Of a stretch of DNA of 64,000 nt, positions 1 to 8,090 are shown piece after piece. Under the pieces are notes generated by a model, which was given only the letters and a program-made list of their open reading frames with translations, had not been told where the DNA came from and ran no database searches. Source of the stretch: Centipeda periodontii DSM 2778 (GTDB lineage Bacteria > Bacillota > Negativicutes > Selenomonadales > Selenomonadaceae); NCBI RefSeq assembly GCF_000213975.1, contig NZ_GL892076.1, forward strand, positions 1,377,337 through 1,441,336, read 5' to 3'. Within the stretch, counting starts at the first letter, position 1. Every line of letters starts with the position of its first letter. The translations under genes and the position numbers were made by a program.

Positions 1-27
1 GGGGAAGCTAAGATGCCATAATTCTAG

Positions 28-67
28 CCTTCCCCGTTTGACGGGGAAGGGGGACCGCGCAAGCGGT
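28..67. repeat. Two adjacent hairpins at the window edge
   Basis: A 10-bp stem (28-37 with 41-50, loop TTG) is followed by a second hairpin with stem ACCGC/GCGGT (54-58 and 63-67) and a GCAA loop. There is no T-run, so it is not a plain terminator. It could be the end of a dispersed repeat or a structured RNA whose remainder lies outside the window. Confidence 0.35.
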
Positions 68-84
68 GGAAGGGGCACAAAGAA

Positions 85-130
85 GGGGCGTTGTACGAAG
101 TTTTAGCTTCGTGCAACAGCCCCATTTTGT
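85..130 (+). terminator. Rho-independent terminator, GCTGTTGCACGAA family
   Basis: A 16-17 bp stem (85-100 with 107-123) is followed by a T-rich stretch. It shares its stem with five other hairpins in this window and presumably ends a gene lying left of the window. Confidence 0.75.
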
Positions 131-154
131 ATTTGGAAAAGATTTTGTTATAAT
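127..154 (+). promoter_or_regulatory. Candidate promoter of the sensor kinase operon
   Basis: A perfect -10 TATAAT lies at 149-154, with a weak -35 TTGTAT at 127-132 (16-bp spacing). It sits just after the upstream terminator and 38 bases before the kinase start. The -35 is the weak part of the call. Confidence 0.45.
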
Positions 155-191
155 GAATTGAAATTGACTGAATGAGCGGAAAGGAGGGACT

Positions 192-1922
192 ATGCGGCGC
201 TTTCAGGATGAAGTGCGCTCTGCACTCTTAAAATATGCACTCATACCGGGCTTTCTCATCGCCTTCATCTGCATCCTGCTTGCCGCCGTCTATTGGCAGC
301 GGAATGTGGCGGCGCGCACGGAGGAGGAAGCGCGGATCGCGGGCGAAATCTTTACGGAACTGACGCATGACTATGAGTCGCGTGCGGCTGTGATCGCGAT
401 GCATGGCATCGGGGGCCTCTATGCGAATGGGGAAGGGCGCCGTGTATTCTTTGAAAATTTATATGCAGAGCTGAATTTACACGGCGAGCTCCCGCGTTTT
501 TATCTCCTCGATCAGGAGCGCCGCGTCCTCTTTCAGACGCGCTCCGATGTCCCTGCATATCTTGCACTGCCGACCGCGCGTTGGGGTGTTTTTTCACGCA
601 TGGAGGAACAGGCGGGCAGTGTGCAGGAGTTTGTCCCGCAGAATGAACGTGAGTGGGACTACGTTGTCGGTCAGGCAATCCGCGCACCGCAGACGAGCGG
701 GCAGACAACTGCGGAAACAGAGGGGTATGCAGTCTTTGTCCTATCCGTACGCGAGCTTGAGAAACGACTCCAGACCGGAGAGAAGATGCACTTCGTCATC
801 GCCGACCGCGAGGGACGTGCGCCGTTTTCCACGATGACAATCTTTCGCGATGCAGTCTTTCATAAGGTCGTGCCGAAACTCGTGAACGCGCATGGATTGA
901 TCGAGTTGGACGGGCAGCAGTTCTATGTGGCGCAGGAATCCGTGCTTGACGGGGCGTTCATCGTCTACGCCATTCTGCCTGTCGGCAACCGCATTGCCCA
1001 GTTTGCGACGGGGGCGGCGATCCTCTTCGCCGTGCTCCTCCTCATGGTGCCGCTCATCTTCTTTCGCGTGCGCCGCGATATGGCGGAGAAGACACGTGCG
1101 ATGGATGAAATCGTCGAGGCGTTCCGCGCCGTACGGCATGGAGAATTGGATCGTGAACTAGCCATTCGTACGGGCAATGAATTCGAGGAGATCGCGGGCG
1201 AGTACAACCGCATGGTACGAAGTCTTGTTCGCCTGATGCAGGAAAATGAAGAAAAGGCGCGTGCAAGCGTAATTTCTGAATTGCGGCAGCTTGAGTCGCA
1301 GTTCAACCCGCATTTTCTCTTCAACACACTTGAGAACATCAAATTTATGACGAAACTTGAGCCGGATGCGGCGGTTCGCATGATTACGGCACTCTCCGCA
1401 CTCCTGCGCTACAGCATTGACAATCGCGTGCAACGTGTGAGGCTCGCAGAGGACATTCGCCACCTCGGCAGCTACATTGAGATCCAGCGCCAGCGTTTCG
1501 GTGCGCGTCTCATCTATCGGCAGGAGATCGCCGAGGAGGCGATGCACTGCCTCGTGCCGAAGCTTTTGCTGCAGCCCATCGTGGAGAACGCCATCCACTA
1601 TGGGGCGAATGCGGAGGGCGAGATTCATATATTCACGTGCGTTGCGATTGATGATGGGCAGCTGCACATCGTGATTGAGGATGCGGGTACGGGGATGGCG
1701 GAGGAAACGCTGCAGCATCTGCGTACGATGATGCAGCGCGGTGAGAACTGCTCTGTGCACACAGGGGTATACAATATACATCGGCGTATTCAGCTGCTTT
1801 TTGGAATGGAATACGGGATGCAGATTGAACGGCGCGCGGAGGGCGGGATGCGCGTAACGATGGTTTTACCCGTAACGATGGGGAAGGGGGCTGAGGGAGA
1901 TGCTGCGCATTCTGATTGTTGA
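192..1922 (+). CDS. Two-component sensor histidine kinase, LytS/YesM type
   Basis: A 576-residue membrane kinase. TM1 is at about residues 16-36, followed by an extracytoplasmic sensor region of about 220 residues and TM2 at about 265-292, then a HAMP-like linker. The His_kinase domain carries the motif QFNPHFLFNTLE with the phospho-accepting His at about 374. The N-box (VENAIHYG, about 460) and G-box (DAGTGM, about 497) of the ATPase domain are present. The start follows a strong AGGAGG site. It overlaps the response regulator gene by 23 bases, so the pair is translationally coupled. YesM/YesN-like pairs usually control carbohydrate uptake or utilisation genes; no target is visible in the window and the signal is unknown. 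Confidence 0.93.
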   Translation: MRRFQDEVRSALLKYALIPGFLIAFICILLAAVYWQRNVAARTEEEARIAGEIFTELTHDYESRAAVIAMHGIGGLYANGEGRRVFFENLYAELNLHGELPRFYLLDQERRVLFQTRSDVPAYLALPTARWGVFSRMEEQAGSVQEFVPQNEREWDYVVGQAIRAPQTSGQTTAETEGYAVFVLSVRELEKRLQTGEKMHFVIADREGRAPFSTMTIFRDAVFHKVVPKLVNAHGLIELDGQQFYVAQESVLDGAFIVYAILPVGNRIAQFATGAAILFAVLLLMVPLIFFRVRRDMAEKTRAMDEIVEAFRAVRHGELDRELAIRTGNEFEEIAGEYNRMVRSLVRLMQENEEKARASVISELRQLESQFNPHFLFNTLENIKFMTKLEPDAAVRMITALSALLRYSIDNRVQRVRLAEDIRHLGSYIEIQRQRFGARLIYRQEIAEEAMHCLVPKLLLQPIVENAIHYGANAEGEIHIFTCVAIDDGQLHIVIEDAGTGMAEETLQHLRTMMQRGENCSVHTGVYNIHRRIQLLFGMEYGMQIERRAEGGMRVTMVLPVTMGKGAEGDAAHSDC

Positions 1923-2682
1923 GGATGAGGAGATCATTCGGCGGGGGCTGCTCTCCACGATCGACTGGGCGGGGATGGACTGCTGCGTTGTCGGGGATGC
2001 ACCCGACGGCAGGGCAGGACTCGAACTCCTGCGCAGGGAGCGTCCCGACGTTGTGCTGACGGATATCCGCATGCCGTGCATGGACGGCATCGAGATGGCA
2101 GAGCGTGCATGGACGGAGGGAATTCTGCCGCAGCTCGTTTTTCTCACGAGCTATGCGGAGTTTGATTACGCGCAGAAGGCTCTTCGTCTGCATGCGGCGG
2201 ACTATCTGTTGAAACCCGTCGATGAGGCGGAGCTTGCCGCACTCATGCGAAGATTGGCAAAAGAGAGCGCATCACCGGGGGCGGAACCCGTTGTGGAGGG
2301 CGTTGATTGGCGGCGCTATTTTGCGGACGATGGGCTCAATCCCTATGTGCTGCACGCAATGAAGCGGATTCAGCAAGATTATCGTGAGAAGCTGAGCATT
2401 GAAGTGCTTGCCGAAGAGGCAGGTGTGAGTGCGAGCTACCTCAGCCGCAAATTCAAGGAAGCGACGGGGCAGACCTTCCTCGAACTTCTGACGCGCACAC
2501 GTCTGCAGAACGCCATCCTGCAGCTTTCCTCGGGAAAATATCGCGTCTACGAGGTCGCGGAGGAAAACGGCTTTGGCGACTACAAGAATTTCTGTACGGT
2601 CTTCAAGAAATATATGAAGTGTTCGCCGCGCATTTTTTTGCAGCAGGAAAAGGGGGCTGCACTGCGGCGGGAGGATGAATAG
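1900..2682 (+). CDS. Response regulator, AraC-type DNA-binding output (YesN-like)
   Basis: A 260-residue cognate partner of the upstream kinase. The N-terminal receiver domain (about 1-120) has acidic residues in LIVEDEE, the phospho-acceptor Asp55 in TDIRMP and the conserved Lys in YLLKPVDE. A C-terminal AraC helix-turn-helix pair spans about 155-255 (VSASYLSRKFKE, then VAEENGFGDYKNFCTVFKKY). The length is short for YesN-type regulators because the linker between the domains is minimal. The gene ends just before a strong bidirectional hairpin. Confidence 0.93.
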   Translation: MLRILIVEDEEIIRRGLLSTIDWAGMDCCVVGDAPDGRAGLELLRRERPDVVLTDIRMPCMDGIEMAERAWTEGILPQLVFLTSYAEFDYAQKALRLHAADYLLKPVDEAELAALMRRLAKESASPGAEPVVEGVDWRRYFADDGLNPYVLHAMKRIQQDYREKLSIEVLAEEAGVSASYLSRKFKEATGQTFLELLTRTRLQNAILQLSSGKYRVYEVAEENGFGDYKNFCTVFKKYMKCSPRIFLQQEKGAALRREDE

Positions 2683-2690
2683 GAAAGCAA

Positions 2691-2720
2691 AACACCCGTG
2701 GCTCTTCTGCCACGGGTGTT
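2691..2720. terminator. Bidirectional terminator between convergent genes
   Basis: A perfect 11-bp stem (2691-2701 with 2710-2720) with an 8-base loop. Read on the minus strand it is followed by TTTTGCTTT, so it best serves the cupin gene; on the plus strand it can end the two-component operon. Confidence 0.8.
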
Positions 2721-2756
2721 GATATCAGGGAGAAATGTATCGTATTGGCGTATATA

Positions 2757-3101
2757 TTACGCCTCGGGGAATGCGACGACGAGCATCATTTTGAATGGTG
2801 TTTCCTTCGCCGCATAGACCGAGTGCGGGTGATTTGCAGGCATGACGATGCTCTCACAGGCCTTGAGCGTATAGGTTTCATCGTCAATCTTGATGACGCC
2901 CTCACCGTCGAGCGCCGTGACGAGCGCATCGCCCTTCGACTCATGTGTGCTGATGCCCTCGCCCTTGGCAAAGGCGAAGAGTGTGACACCGAGCCCCTTG
3001 TTCTGGACGAGCGTCTTGCTGACGACCTGTCCCTCTACGTATGCGACCTGCTCCTTGAGCAGAAGTGCCTGTTGATGCGGAATATTGTTCAGGATTGCCA
3101 T
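2757..3101 (-). CDS. Small cupin-domain protein
   Basis: A 114-residue single-domain cupin. The start at 3101 (MAILNNIPHQ) is chosen because an AGGAGG site sits 7-8 bases upstream; a longer reading frame to 3146 lacks such a site. Cupin motif 1 is recognisable around GEGISTHESKGDALVTALDGEG and motif 2 around MPANHPHSVYA. The beta-barrel normally binds a metal through His/Glu residues, and the visible candidates (H in STHES, H in NHPHSV) fit. Small cupins of this type act as sugar- or metabolite-binding proteins or enzymes; the substrate cannot be inferred. It is monocistronic with its own terminator. Confidence 0.85.
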   Translation of the reverse strand: MAILNNIPHQQALLLKEQVAYVEGQVVSKTLVQNKGLGVTLFAFAKGEGISTHESKGDALVTALDGEGVIKIDDETYTLKACESIVMPANHPHSVYAAKETPFKMMLVVAFPEA

Positions 3102-3231
3102 AGCTGTTCCTCCTCTGTGTGCTTTAACTCTTTCTGTGCATAGCATACATGGAATCCATCAAAAAAACTGTGACTTGAGCCACAAATTATGAGAAAAACA
3201 GATAGGGGGTGAAAATCAAAAATTTTTTCAG

Positions 3232-3260
3232 TTGTCAAACCTCGTGTATTGCCCTATAAT
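3232..3260 (+). promoter_or_regulatory. Sigma-70-type promoter upstream of the 3485 gene
   Basis: -35 TTGTCA (3232-3237) and -10 TATAAT (3255-3260) are separated by 17 bp. Transcription would begin near 3267 and run through the dispersed repeat at 3278-3441 before reaching the gene at 3485. Confidence 0.65.
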
Positions 3261-3277
3261 ATCCACTAGATTGTTTT

Positions 3278-3441
3278 AGGAAGCACTGATAAATTCAGCC
3301 GCGCCATCTTGACGCATCTTTTTTGCCCGAACTTTGTCGGCAAATCCTCCACATAGCCCTTGCTATGCGTCCGGTTTGCCTCCTTGTTCGGACGAAAAAA
3401 TCTACGCCAATTTGACGGACTTCATTTTATCAGCGATTCCT
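3278..3441 (-). repeat. MITE-like dispersed repeat, full copy 1
   Basis: About 164 bp bounded by imperfect terminal inverted repeats (GGAAGCACTGATAAA at the left, TTTATCAGCGATTCC at the right). A central hairpin is built on CATAGC/GCTATG. It matches, in inverted orientation, the copies at 16327-16490 and 21910-22073, and in the same orientation the copy at 56088-56252. No transposase is encoded, and a short reading frame inside the element is broken by an early stop in this copy. It lies in the presumed 5' leader of the 3485 gene. Confidence 0.85.
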
Positions 3442-3484
3442 TTATAAATTCGAATATTTGAGAACTGAGCGGAGGCGGATGGAT

Positions 3485-3841
3485 ATGGCAGCGGATCGCG
3501 ACTATGTGATCGAACGGGTACACAGACTGAGTGAGGCGCCGATGACCTATGAGGGGCTCAAGGAAAAGGCAGATGCCTTCCTCGGTGCAGTGGACACGGC
3601 GGAGGAGAAATCTGCGTTTCGGGCACTCATCGAGGAGATCAAGAGCGATGTGCTGACGATTGATCAGGTTATCAGCTTCACAGAGTCGCCAGACGGCATT
3701 GCTCTGTTCGGCGCGCAGAGAGCAGGAGAGTATAATGCTGCGGCAAAGCAGGCGAAGGAGCAGGGAGAAGATACCTGCATATGTCCCGCATGTCAGGCAT
3801 GCAAGGAAATTCTTGCGAATCAGGCGGCGATTGCCTCATAG
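3485..3841 (+). CDS. Hypothetical protein with C-terminal cysteine motif
   Basis: A 118-residue soluble, acidic protein that I do not recognise. The ATG at 3485 lies 9 bases after GGAGG (3471-3475); an ATG at 3479 is too close to it, and a TTG at 3458 has no site. The sequence is mostly alpha-helical in character. Near the C-terminus the segment CICPACQACKEIL has four Cys in a CxCxxCxxC arrangement, suggesting metal binding or redox activity. It is the only gene between a promoter at 3232-3260 and the terminator at 3858-3893, so it appears to be a single-gene transcript with a repeat element in its leader. Confidence 0.7.
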   Translation: MAADRDYVIERVHRLSEAPMTYEGLKEKADAFLGAVDTAEEKSAFRALIEEIKSDVLTIDQVISFTESPDGIALFGAQRAGEYNAAAKQAKEQGEDTCICPACQACKEILANQAAIAS

Positions 3842-3857
3842 TAATGTATGGAAAGGA

Positions 3858-3893
3858 GCTGTTGCACGAAATGTTTCGTGTGACGGCTTTTTT
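3858..3893 (+). terminator. Terminator after the 3485 gene, GCTGTTGCACGAA family
   Basis: A 14-bp stem (3858-3871 with 3874-3887, including G-T pairs) is followed by six T. It ends only 18 bases before priA begins, so priA relies on read-through or on a promoter that I cannot identify. Confidence 0.8.
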
Positions 3894-3910
3894 AATGAGA
3901 AAGTGAACAT

Positions 3911-6328
3911 ATGACCGTTGCGGATGTCTATATCAATATTCCAGTCAAGAGCATCGCGCAGGAGTTCACCTATGTTCTACCGGAACATCTCGCACGGGTC
4001 GACGCAGGATGGCGCGTGTTCGTGCCGTTTGGCAACGTGCGCAAGGAGGGATTCATCACACGCGTGCGTCCCTATGACGCCGCGCGGGACGGAGGACATC
4101 GTCTGCGGGAGATCATCGAGGCGGTGGATGAGGAGGCGTGGTTTTCGCCCGAGCTCCTTGCTGCTGCGCAGGAGCTCGCAGCGTTCTATCTCTGTTCGCC
4201 GGCGGAGATCATGCGGCTCTTTATGCCGGGTAAGAGCGGATTGCGCATCTTTCCCGTCTATGCAGCGGCGGAGGATGCAGATCCGGCACACCCCATCCTT
4301 GCGGATGGGAACATGAACGCCGTCTATCGATATCTGTGCAAGAGCGGCAGCCAACGGATGGCGGAGCTGCGTCGTGCACTTCCTGCCATGTTGGTGGAGG
4401 CGTGTATAGAAAAACTCCTGCGCTACCATCTCATACGCAAGGAGTATCGCGCCGATAAGCGTGACAAGGCGCGCTATGAAAAGTTCTACACGGCGGGCAC
4501 GGTCACGGATGAAGCGCTCGCAGGGCTTACCAAGAAACGTGCACAGGCGCGGGCGCTTGCACTCTTTCGCGTGCGGAACGAATACACGCGCGGCGAACTC
4601 GACGCACAGGACGTTTCGCTCGCGACCATCAAGAATCTCGTTGCAGCAGGATATTTGACGGAGCACATGCGCCGTAAACTGCGTTCCAGCTATACTGCGG
4701 GGACGGCAGAAAAAAGTGCAGAGGATCTGACGGAGGCACAGGCGGCTGTGGTTACGGCTGTGCAGGCGGGGCTTGCAGGCGGCGGCTTTCATGGGTATCT
4801 GCTCCACGGTGTGACGGGTAGCGGCAAGACGCGCGTCTACATCGAGACGGCGCGTGTCGTGCGTGCGGAGGGGCGGCAGGTCGTTGTGCTCGTGCCGGAG
4901 ATCGCTCTCACCGGACAGCTCATCACGGCGTTTCAAGAAGTGTTCACGGACGACATCGTCGTTTTTCACAGTCAGCTCTCGCACGCGGAGCGGAATGATT
5001 CGATCTTTCGTGTGCGGCGTGGGGAGGCGGGCATCATCATCGGAGCGCGTTCGGCGCTCTTCACACCTGCTGAGAATGTCGGTGCCATCATTCTCGACGA
5101 AGAGCAGGATATGTCCTACAAGCAGGATGAGTCACCGCGCTATCATGCACGCGTGGTCGCGGAGGTTCTGGCGCGGCGGTATGGGGCGATCCTCGTGCTC
5201 GGCAGCGCAACTCCATCGCTTGAGTCCTATGCGCGCGCGTGTGCGGGGGAGCTGACACTCCTCCGGATGCCGGATCGCATCGGCAGTCAGCCGCTACCAG
5301 AGGTGCGTGCCGTCGATATGCGCGAGGAGCTGCGGCACGGACAGCGTACGGTCATCTCGCTCCCCCTGCGTGAGCTCCTCACGGAGACCCTTGCACGCCA
5401 TGAGCAGGCGATCATCATGCTGAATCGACGCGGCTATTCGACCTTCATCATGTGTCGTTCCTGCGGCGCGGTCATGACCTGCACGCAGTGTTCGATGCCG
5501 CTCGTCTACCACGTAAACGGGGAGCTCCTTTGCCATCACTGCGATCTGCGCGCCCCCGTACCCGAGACCTGTCCGCAGTGCGGGAGCCGCTACATCAAAT
5601 ACTTCGGCTCAGGTACGGAAAAGCTCGAAGAGGAACTCGGGCAATTGCTTCCCGCAGCACGCATCGTACGCATGGATCGTGACACGACAGGACGCAAGCT
5701 TGCGCATGAGGAGATTCTGACGAAGTTTCGCAGGCGTGATTTCGACATCCTGCTCGGCACGCAAATGGTCGCAAAGGGACATGATCTCCCGGGTGTGCAG
5801 TCGGTCGGCATCATCAGCGCCGACGCGAGTCTCAATCTGCCGGACTTTCGTGCGGCAGAACGCTGCTTCATGCTCATCACGCAGACGGCAGGACGTGCGG
5901 GGCGGCACGGTGGCGCGCGCGGGGAGGTCATCGTACAGACCTATAACCCTGCGCACTATGCCGTGTGCGCTGCCATGCGGCAGGACTACGAGGCGTTTGC
6001 AGAGCAGGAGCTTGCGCTGCGCCGTGAACTCTTCTATCCACCGTTCAGCCGCCTTGTAAAGCTGCTCTTTCACGATCCGAACCGCGATCGCGCATGGAAC
6101 GAGGCAAATACTTTTGCTGCATCCTTTCAAGATACATTTGCGGGGCGTGCGGGCTGTATGGTGATCGGACCATCGCCCGCCCTGATCGAAAAGGAACGCG
6201 GCGCTTATCGTTTCATCGTACTCATTAAGACCGATGCGCTTGCGGACGTACGAGTGTTTCTGCGGAATCAGGGGATTCATCTGCGCGATGATATTGCAAT
6301 CGACATTGATCCCGTCGCAATTTTTTGA
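3911..6328 (+). CDS. priA: Primosomal protein N' (replication restart helicase PriA)
   Basis: An 805-residue superfamily 2 DNA helicase that recognises stalled forks and reloads the replisome. The N-terminal 3'-DNA-binding domain (VYINIPVKSIAQEFTYVLP) is followed by a winged-helix region. The Walker A motif GVTGSGKT is near residue 303 and the Walker B motif DEEQD near 396. The PriA-specific zinc-binding insertion has CRSCG, CTQC, CHHC and CPQCG around 515-560, and helicase motifs V/VI include QTAGRAGRHG. Full length for the family. The ribosome-binding site is weak (GAGAAAG), and the gene starts 18 bases after a terminator. Confidence 0.97.
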   Translation: MTVADVYINIPVKSIAQEFTYVLPEHLARVDAGWRVFVPFGNVRKEGFITRVRPYDAARDGGHRLREIIEAVDEEAWFSPELLAAAQELAAFYLCSPAEIMRLFMPGKSGLRIFPVYAAAEDADPAHPILADGNMNAVYRYLCKSGSQRMAELRRALPAMLVEACIEKLLRYHLIRKEYRADKRDKARYEKFYTAGTVTDEALAGLTKKRAQARALALFRVRNEYTRGELDAQDVSLATIKNLVAAGYLTEHMRRKLRSSYTAGTAEKSAEDLTEAQAAVVTAVQAGLAGGGFHGYLLHGVTGSGKTRVYIETARVVRAEGRQVVVLVPEIALTGQLITAFQEVFTDDIVVFHSQLSHAERNDSIFRVRRGEAGIIIGARSALFTPAENVGAIILDEEQDMSYKQDESPRYHARVVAEVLARRYGAILVLGSATPSLESYARACAGELTLLRMPDRIGSQPLPEVRAVDMREELRHGQRTVISLPLRELLTETLARHEQAIIMLNRRGYSTFIMCRSCGAVMTCTQCSMPLVYHVNGELLCHHCDLRAPVPETCPQCGSRYIKYFGSGTEKLEEELGQLLPAARIVRMDRDTTGRKLAHEEILTKFRRRDFDILLGTQMVAKGHDLPGVQSVGIISADASLNLPDFRAAERCFMLITQTAGRAGRHGGARGEVIVQTYNPAHYAVCAAMRQDYEAFAEQELALRRELFYPPFSRLVKLLFHDPNRDRAWNEANTFAASFQDTFAGRAGCMVIGPSPALIEKERGAYRFIVLIKTDALADVRVFLRNQGIHLRDDIAIDIDPVAIF

Positions 6329-6451
6329 GAAATAATAAAAAAACCTATTGAATATAATTGCAAATCCTGTTAATCTGAGAACAGAAGGAAAGAGTGATGA
6401 CATGCAAGGCAGCATACATCTTTTTCCAAGAAAATGGAGGAATGACTTCCT

Positions 6452-7315
6452 ATGGTAACGATTCTCGGGCGGGCGAAAATCAATCTGACGCTCGACATTC
6501 TGGGGCTTCGGGATGACGGCTATCACGAGATCGCGACTGTCATGCAGTCCCTTGCGCTCGCCGACACGCTTACGCTGACGCGGCAGGAGGAGGGAATCAC
6601 GCTGACCGTGGATCTGCCGGGACTGGAGGCAGATGAGCGCAATCTCGCCCATCGTGCGGCGGCACTCGTCATGAAAGAGTGCGGTGTTCGCGGCGGTGTC
6701 CATATCGACATTGCAAAGCGTATCCCTGTCGCTGCGGGGCTTGCGGGAGGCAGTGCCGATGCGGCAGCGACCCTGCGCGGGATGAATGAACTCTATGGAC
6801 TTGGACGATCGGACGCGGAACTCTGTGCGCTGGGTGCACAGATCGGTTCTGACATTCCCTTTTCCCTCATGGGCGGTACCATTTTTGCGACGGGACGCGG
6901 TGAGATTATGCGGCGGCTTACGGACTTTCCGGAGATGCCCGTTGTGCTCGCAAAGCCGCCCTTTGCCGTGTCGACTCCATGGGCATACCGCAGCTATGAT
7001 GCGAATCCGCCGGAGGAGCATCCGGACAATGCAGCGTTCTTGGATGCGATTGCCGCAGGCGATACAGCTGCCTGTATTCGCCTTGCCGGCAATGTGCTCG
7101 AACCTGTGACGGAGGCGGCACATCCCGTAATCGGTGACTATCGCGCACGAATGTATGCGTGTGGGGCACTTTGCGCGATGATGTCGGGCAGCGGGCCGAC
7201 CGTATTCGGACTCTTTGCGGATGTGCAGACGGCGCGTGCAGCGGCAGAGGAGTTCCGCAGCGCAACCGACGCTGCGGTGCATTTGACGCAAACAGCAGGC
7301 AGATACGGGAAGTAA
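6452..7315 (+). CDS. ispE: 4-diphosphocytidyl-2-C-methyl-D-erythritol kinase
   Basis: A 287-residue GHMP-family kinase that phosphorylates the 2-hydroxyl of CDP-methylerythritol in the MEP isoprenoid pathway. The N-terminal motif GRAKINLTLDI, the ATP-binding glycine-rich motif PVAAGLAGGSADAAATL (about 90-107) and the C-terminal MMSGSGPTVFGLF are all present. A GGAGG site sits 10-15 bases upstream. It heads an ispE-regulator-glmU-prs cluster that parallels the Bacillus ispE-purR-spoVG-glmU-prs neighbourhood. Confidence 0.96.
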   Translation: MVTILGRAKINLTLDILGLRDDGYHEIATVMQSLALADTLTLTRQEEGITLTVDLPGLEADERNLAHRAAALVMKECGVRGGVHIDIAKRIPVAAGLAGGSADAAATLRGMNELYGLGRSDAELCALGAQIGSDIPFSLMGGTIFATGRGEIMRRLTDFPEMPVVLAKPPFAVSTPWAYRSYDANPPEEHPDNAAFLDAIAAGDTAACIRLAGNVLEPVTEAAHPVIGDYRARMYACGALCAMMSGSGPTVFGLFADVQTARAAAEEFRSATDAAVHLTQTAGRYGK

Positions 7316-7331
7316 GACAGAGGGAATTTGT

Positions 7332-8063
7332 ATGCAAGGAAAACTATCGCCAGTCGTTGTGAACAGTTATCAGCCGCTTCGTGAAATTGTCTGTGAGGTA
7401 CTGCGTGATGCTATCCGTGGCGGAGTGTTAAAACCGGGAGAGTGGCTGAAGGAGAACGATCTCGCGGACGAACTGCTCGTCAGTCGTACACCTGTACGCG
7501 AGGCAATCCGAAAGCTTGAGCAGGAGGGCTATGTCGTCACCGTTCCGCGGCGCGGTGCCTACGTTGCGAGTGTATCCATCCGTGACATCAATGAGATCTT
7601 TGAGATTCGTTCAGCGCTTGAGGCACTCGCCTGTGAGCTCGCTGCAGAGCGTATTACCGATGAGGAGCAGGAGCGGCTTGAACGTCTCCTCGTTGCCATT
7701 GGACGTGCCATTGAGGAGCGTGATATGGACCGTATCGTGCAGACGGATATCGAGTTTCACGAACTCCTCTACCAAGCTGCACGCAATGAGCGCCTGCTTG
7801 CGATCATCGGCAATCTACGGGAACAACTCACACGTTTTCGTACGATTTCCATGTCTTATCCGGGACGCCTAAAGGCGACACTCGAAGAACATCGCGCCAT
7901 TGTGGATGCGATTGGCTCGGGTGATGCTCGCCATGCACGCAAGGTCGGTGCAAAGCACATGGAAAATTCGGAACAGACATTGCTTTACGCCATTGAGGAG
8001 CAGGAAAAAAAGACAGGAACGACCATTATAAAACATAAGAAAAATAAGGAAAGTGCAAAGTAG
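7332..8063 (+). CDS. GntR-family regulator, FadR/FCD subfamily
   Basis: A 243-residue DNA-binding regulator. A winged helix lies at about 12-78 (LREIVCEVLRDAIRGGVLKPGEWL, then LLVSRTPVREAIRKLEQEGYV), followed by an all-helical FCD ligand domain (FEIRSALEALACELAAERIT, later DIEFHELLYQAARNERLL). FCD domains bind small carboxylic acids or sugar acids, often with a metal held by Asp/His residues. It begins 16 bases after ispE and lies 27 bases before glmU, in the slot where purR sits in Bacillus. The Lys-rich tail (KKTGTTIIKHKKNKESAK) is unusual. Effector and targets are unknown. Confidence 0.9.
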   Translation: MQGKLSPVVVNSYQPLREIVCEVLRDAIRGGVLKPGEWLKENDLADELLVSRTPVREAIRKLEQEGYVVTVPRRGAYVASVSIRDINEIFEIRSALEALACELAAERITDEEQERLERLLVAIGRAIEERDMDRIVQTDIEFHELLYQAARNERLLAIIGNLREQLTRFRTISMSYPGRLKATLEEHRAIVDAIGSGDARHARKVGAKHMENSEQTLLYAIEEQEKKTGTTIIKHKKNKESAK

Positions 8064-8090
8064 ACATTTCCGGAGAATGGGAGGAGCATA

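Noticed and set aside
3102-3146. Longer N-terminus for the cupin gene
   Set aside because: The extension contains the AGGAGG ribosome-binding site of the internal ATG and has no site of its own.
5609-7291. 560-residue minus-strand frame across priA and ispE
   Set aside because: Both plus-strand genes are unmistakable; the antisense frame has no family features.
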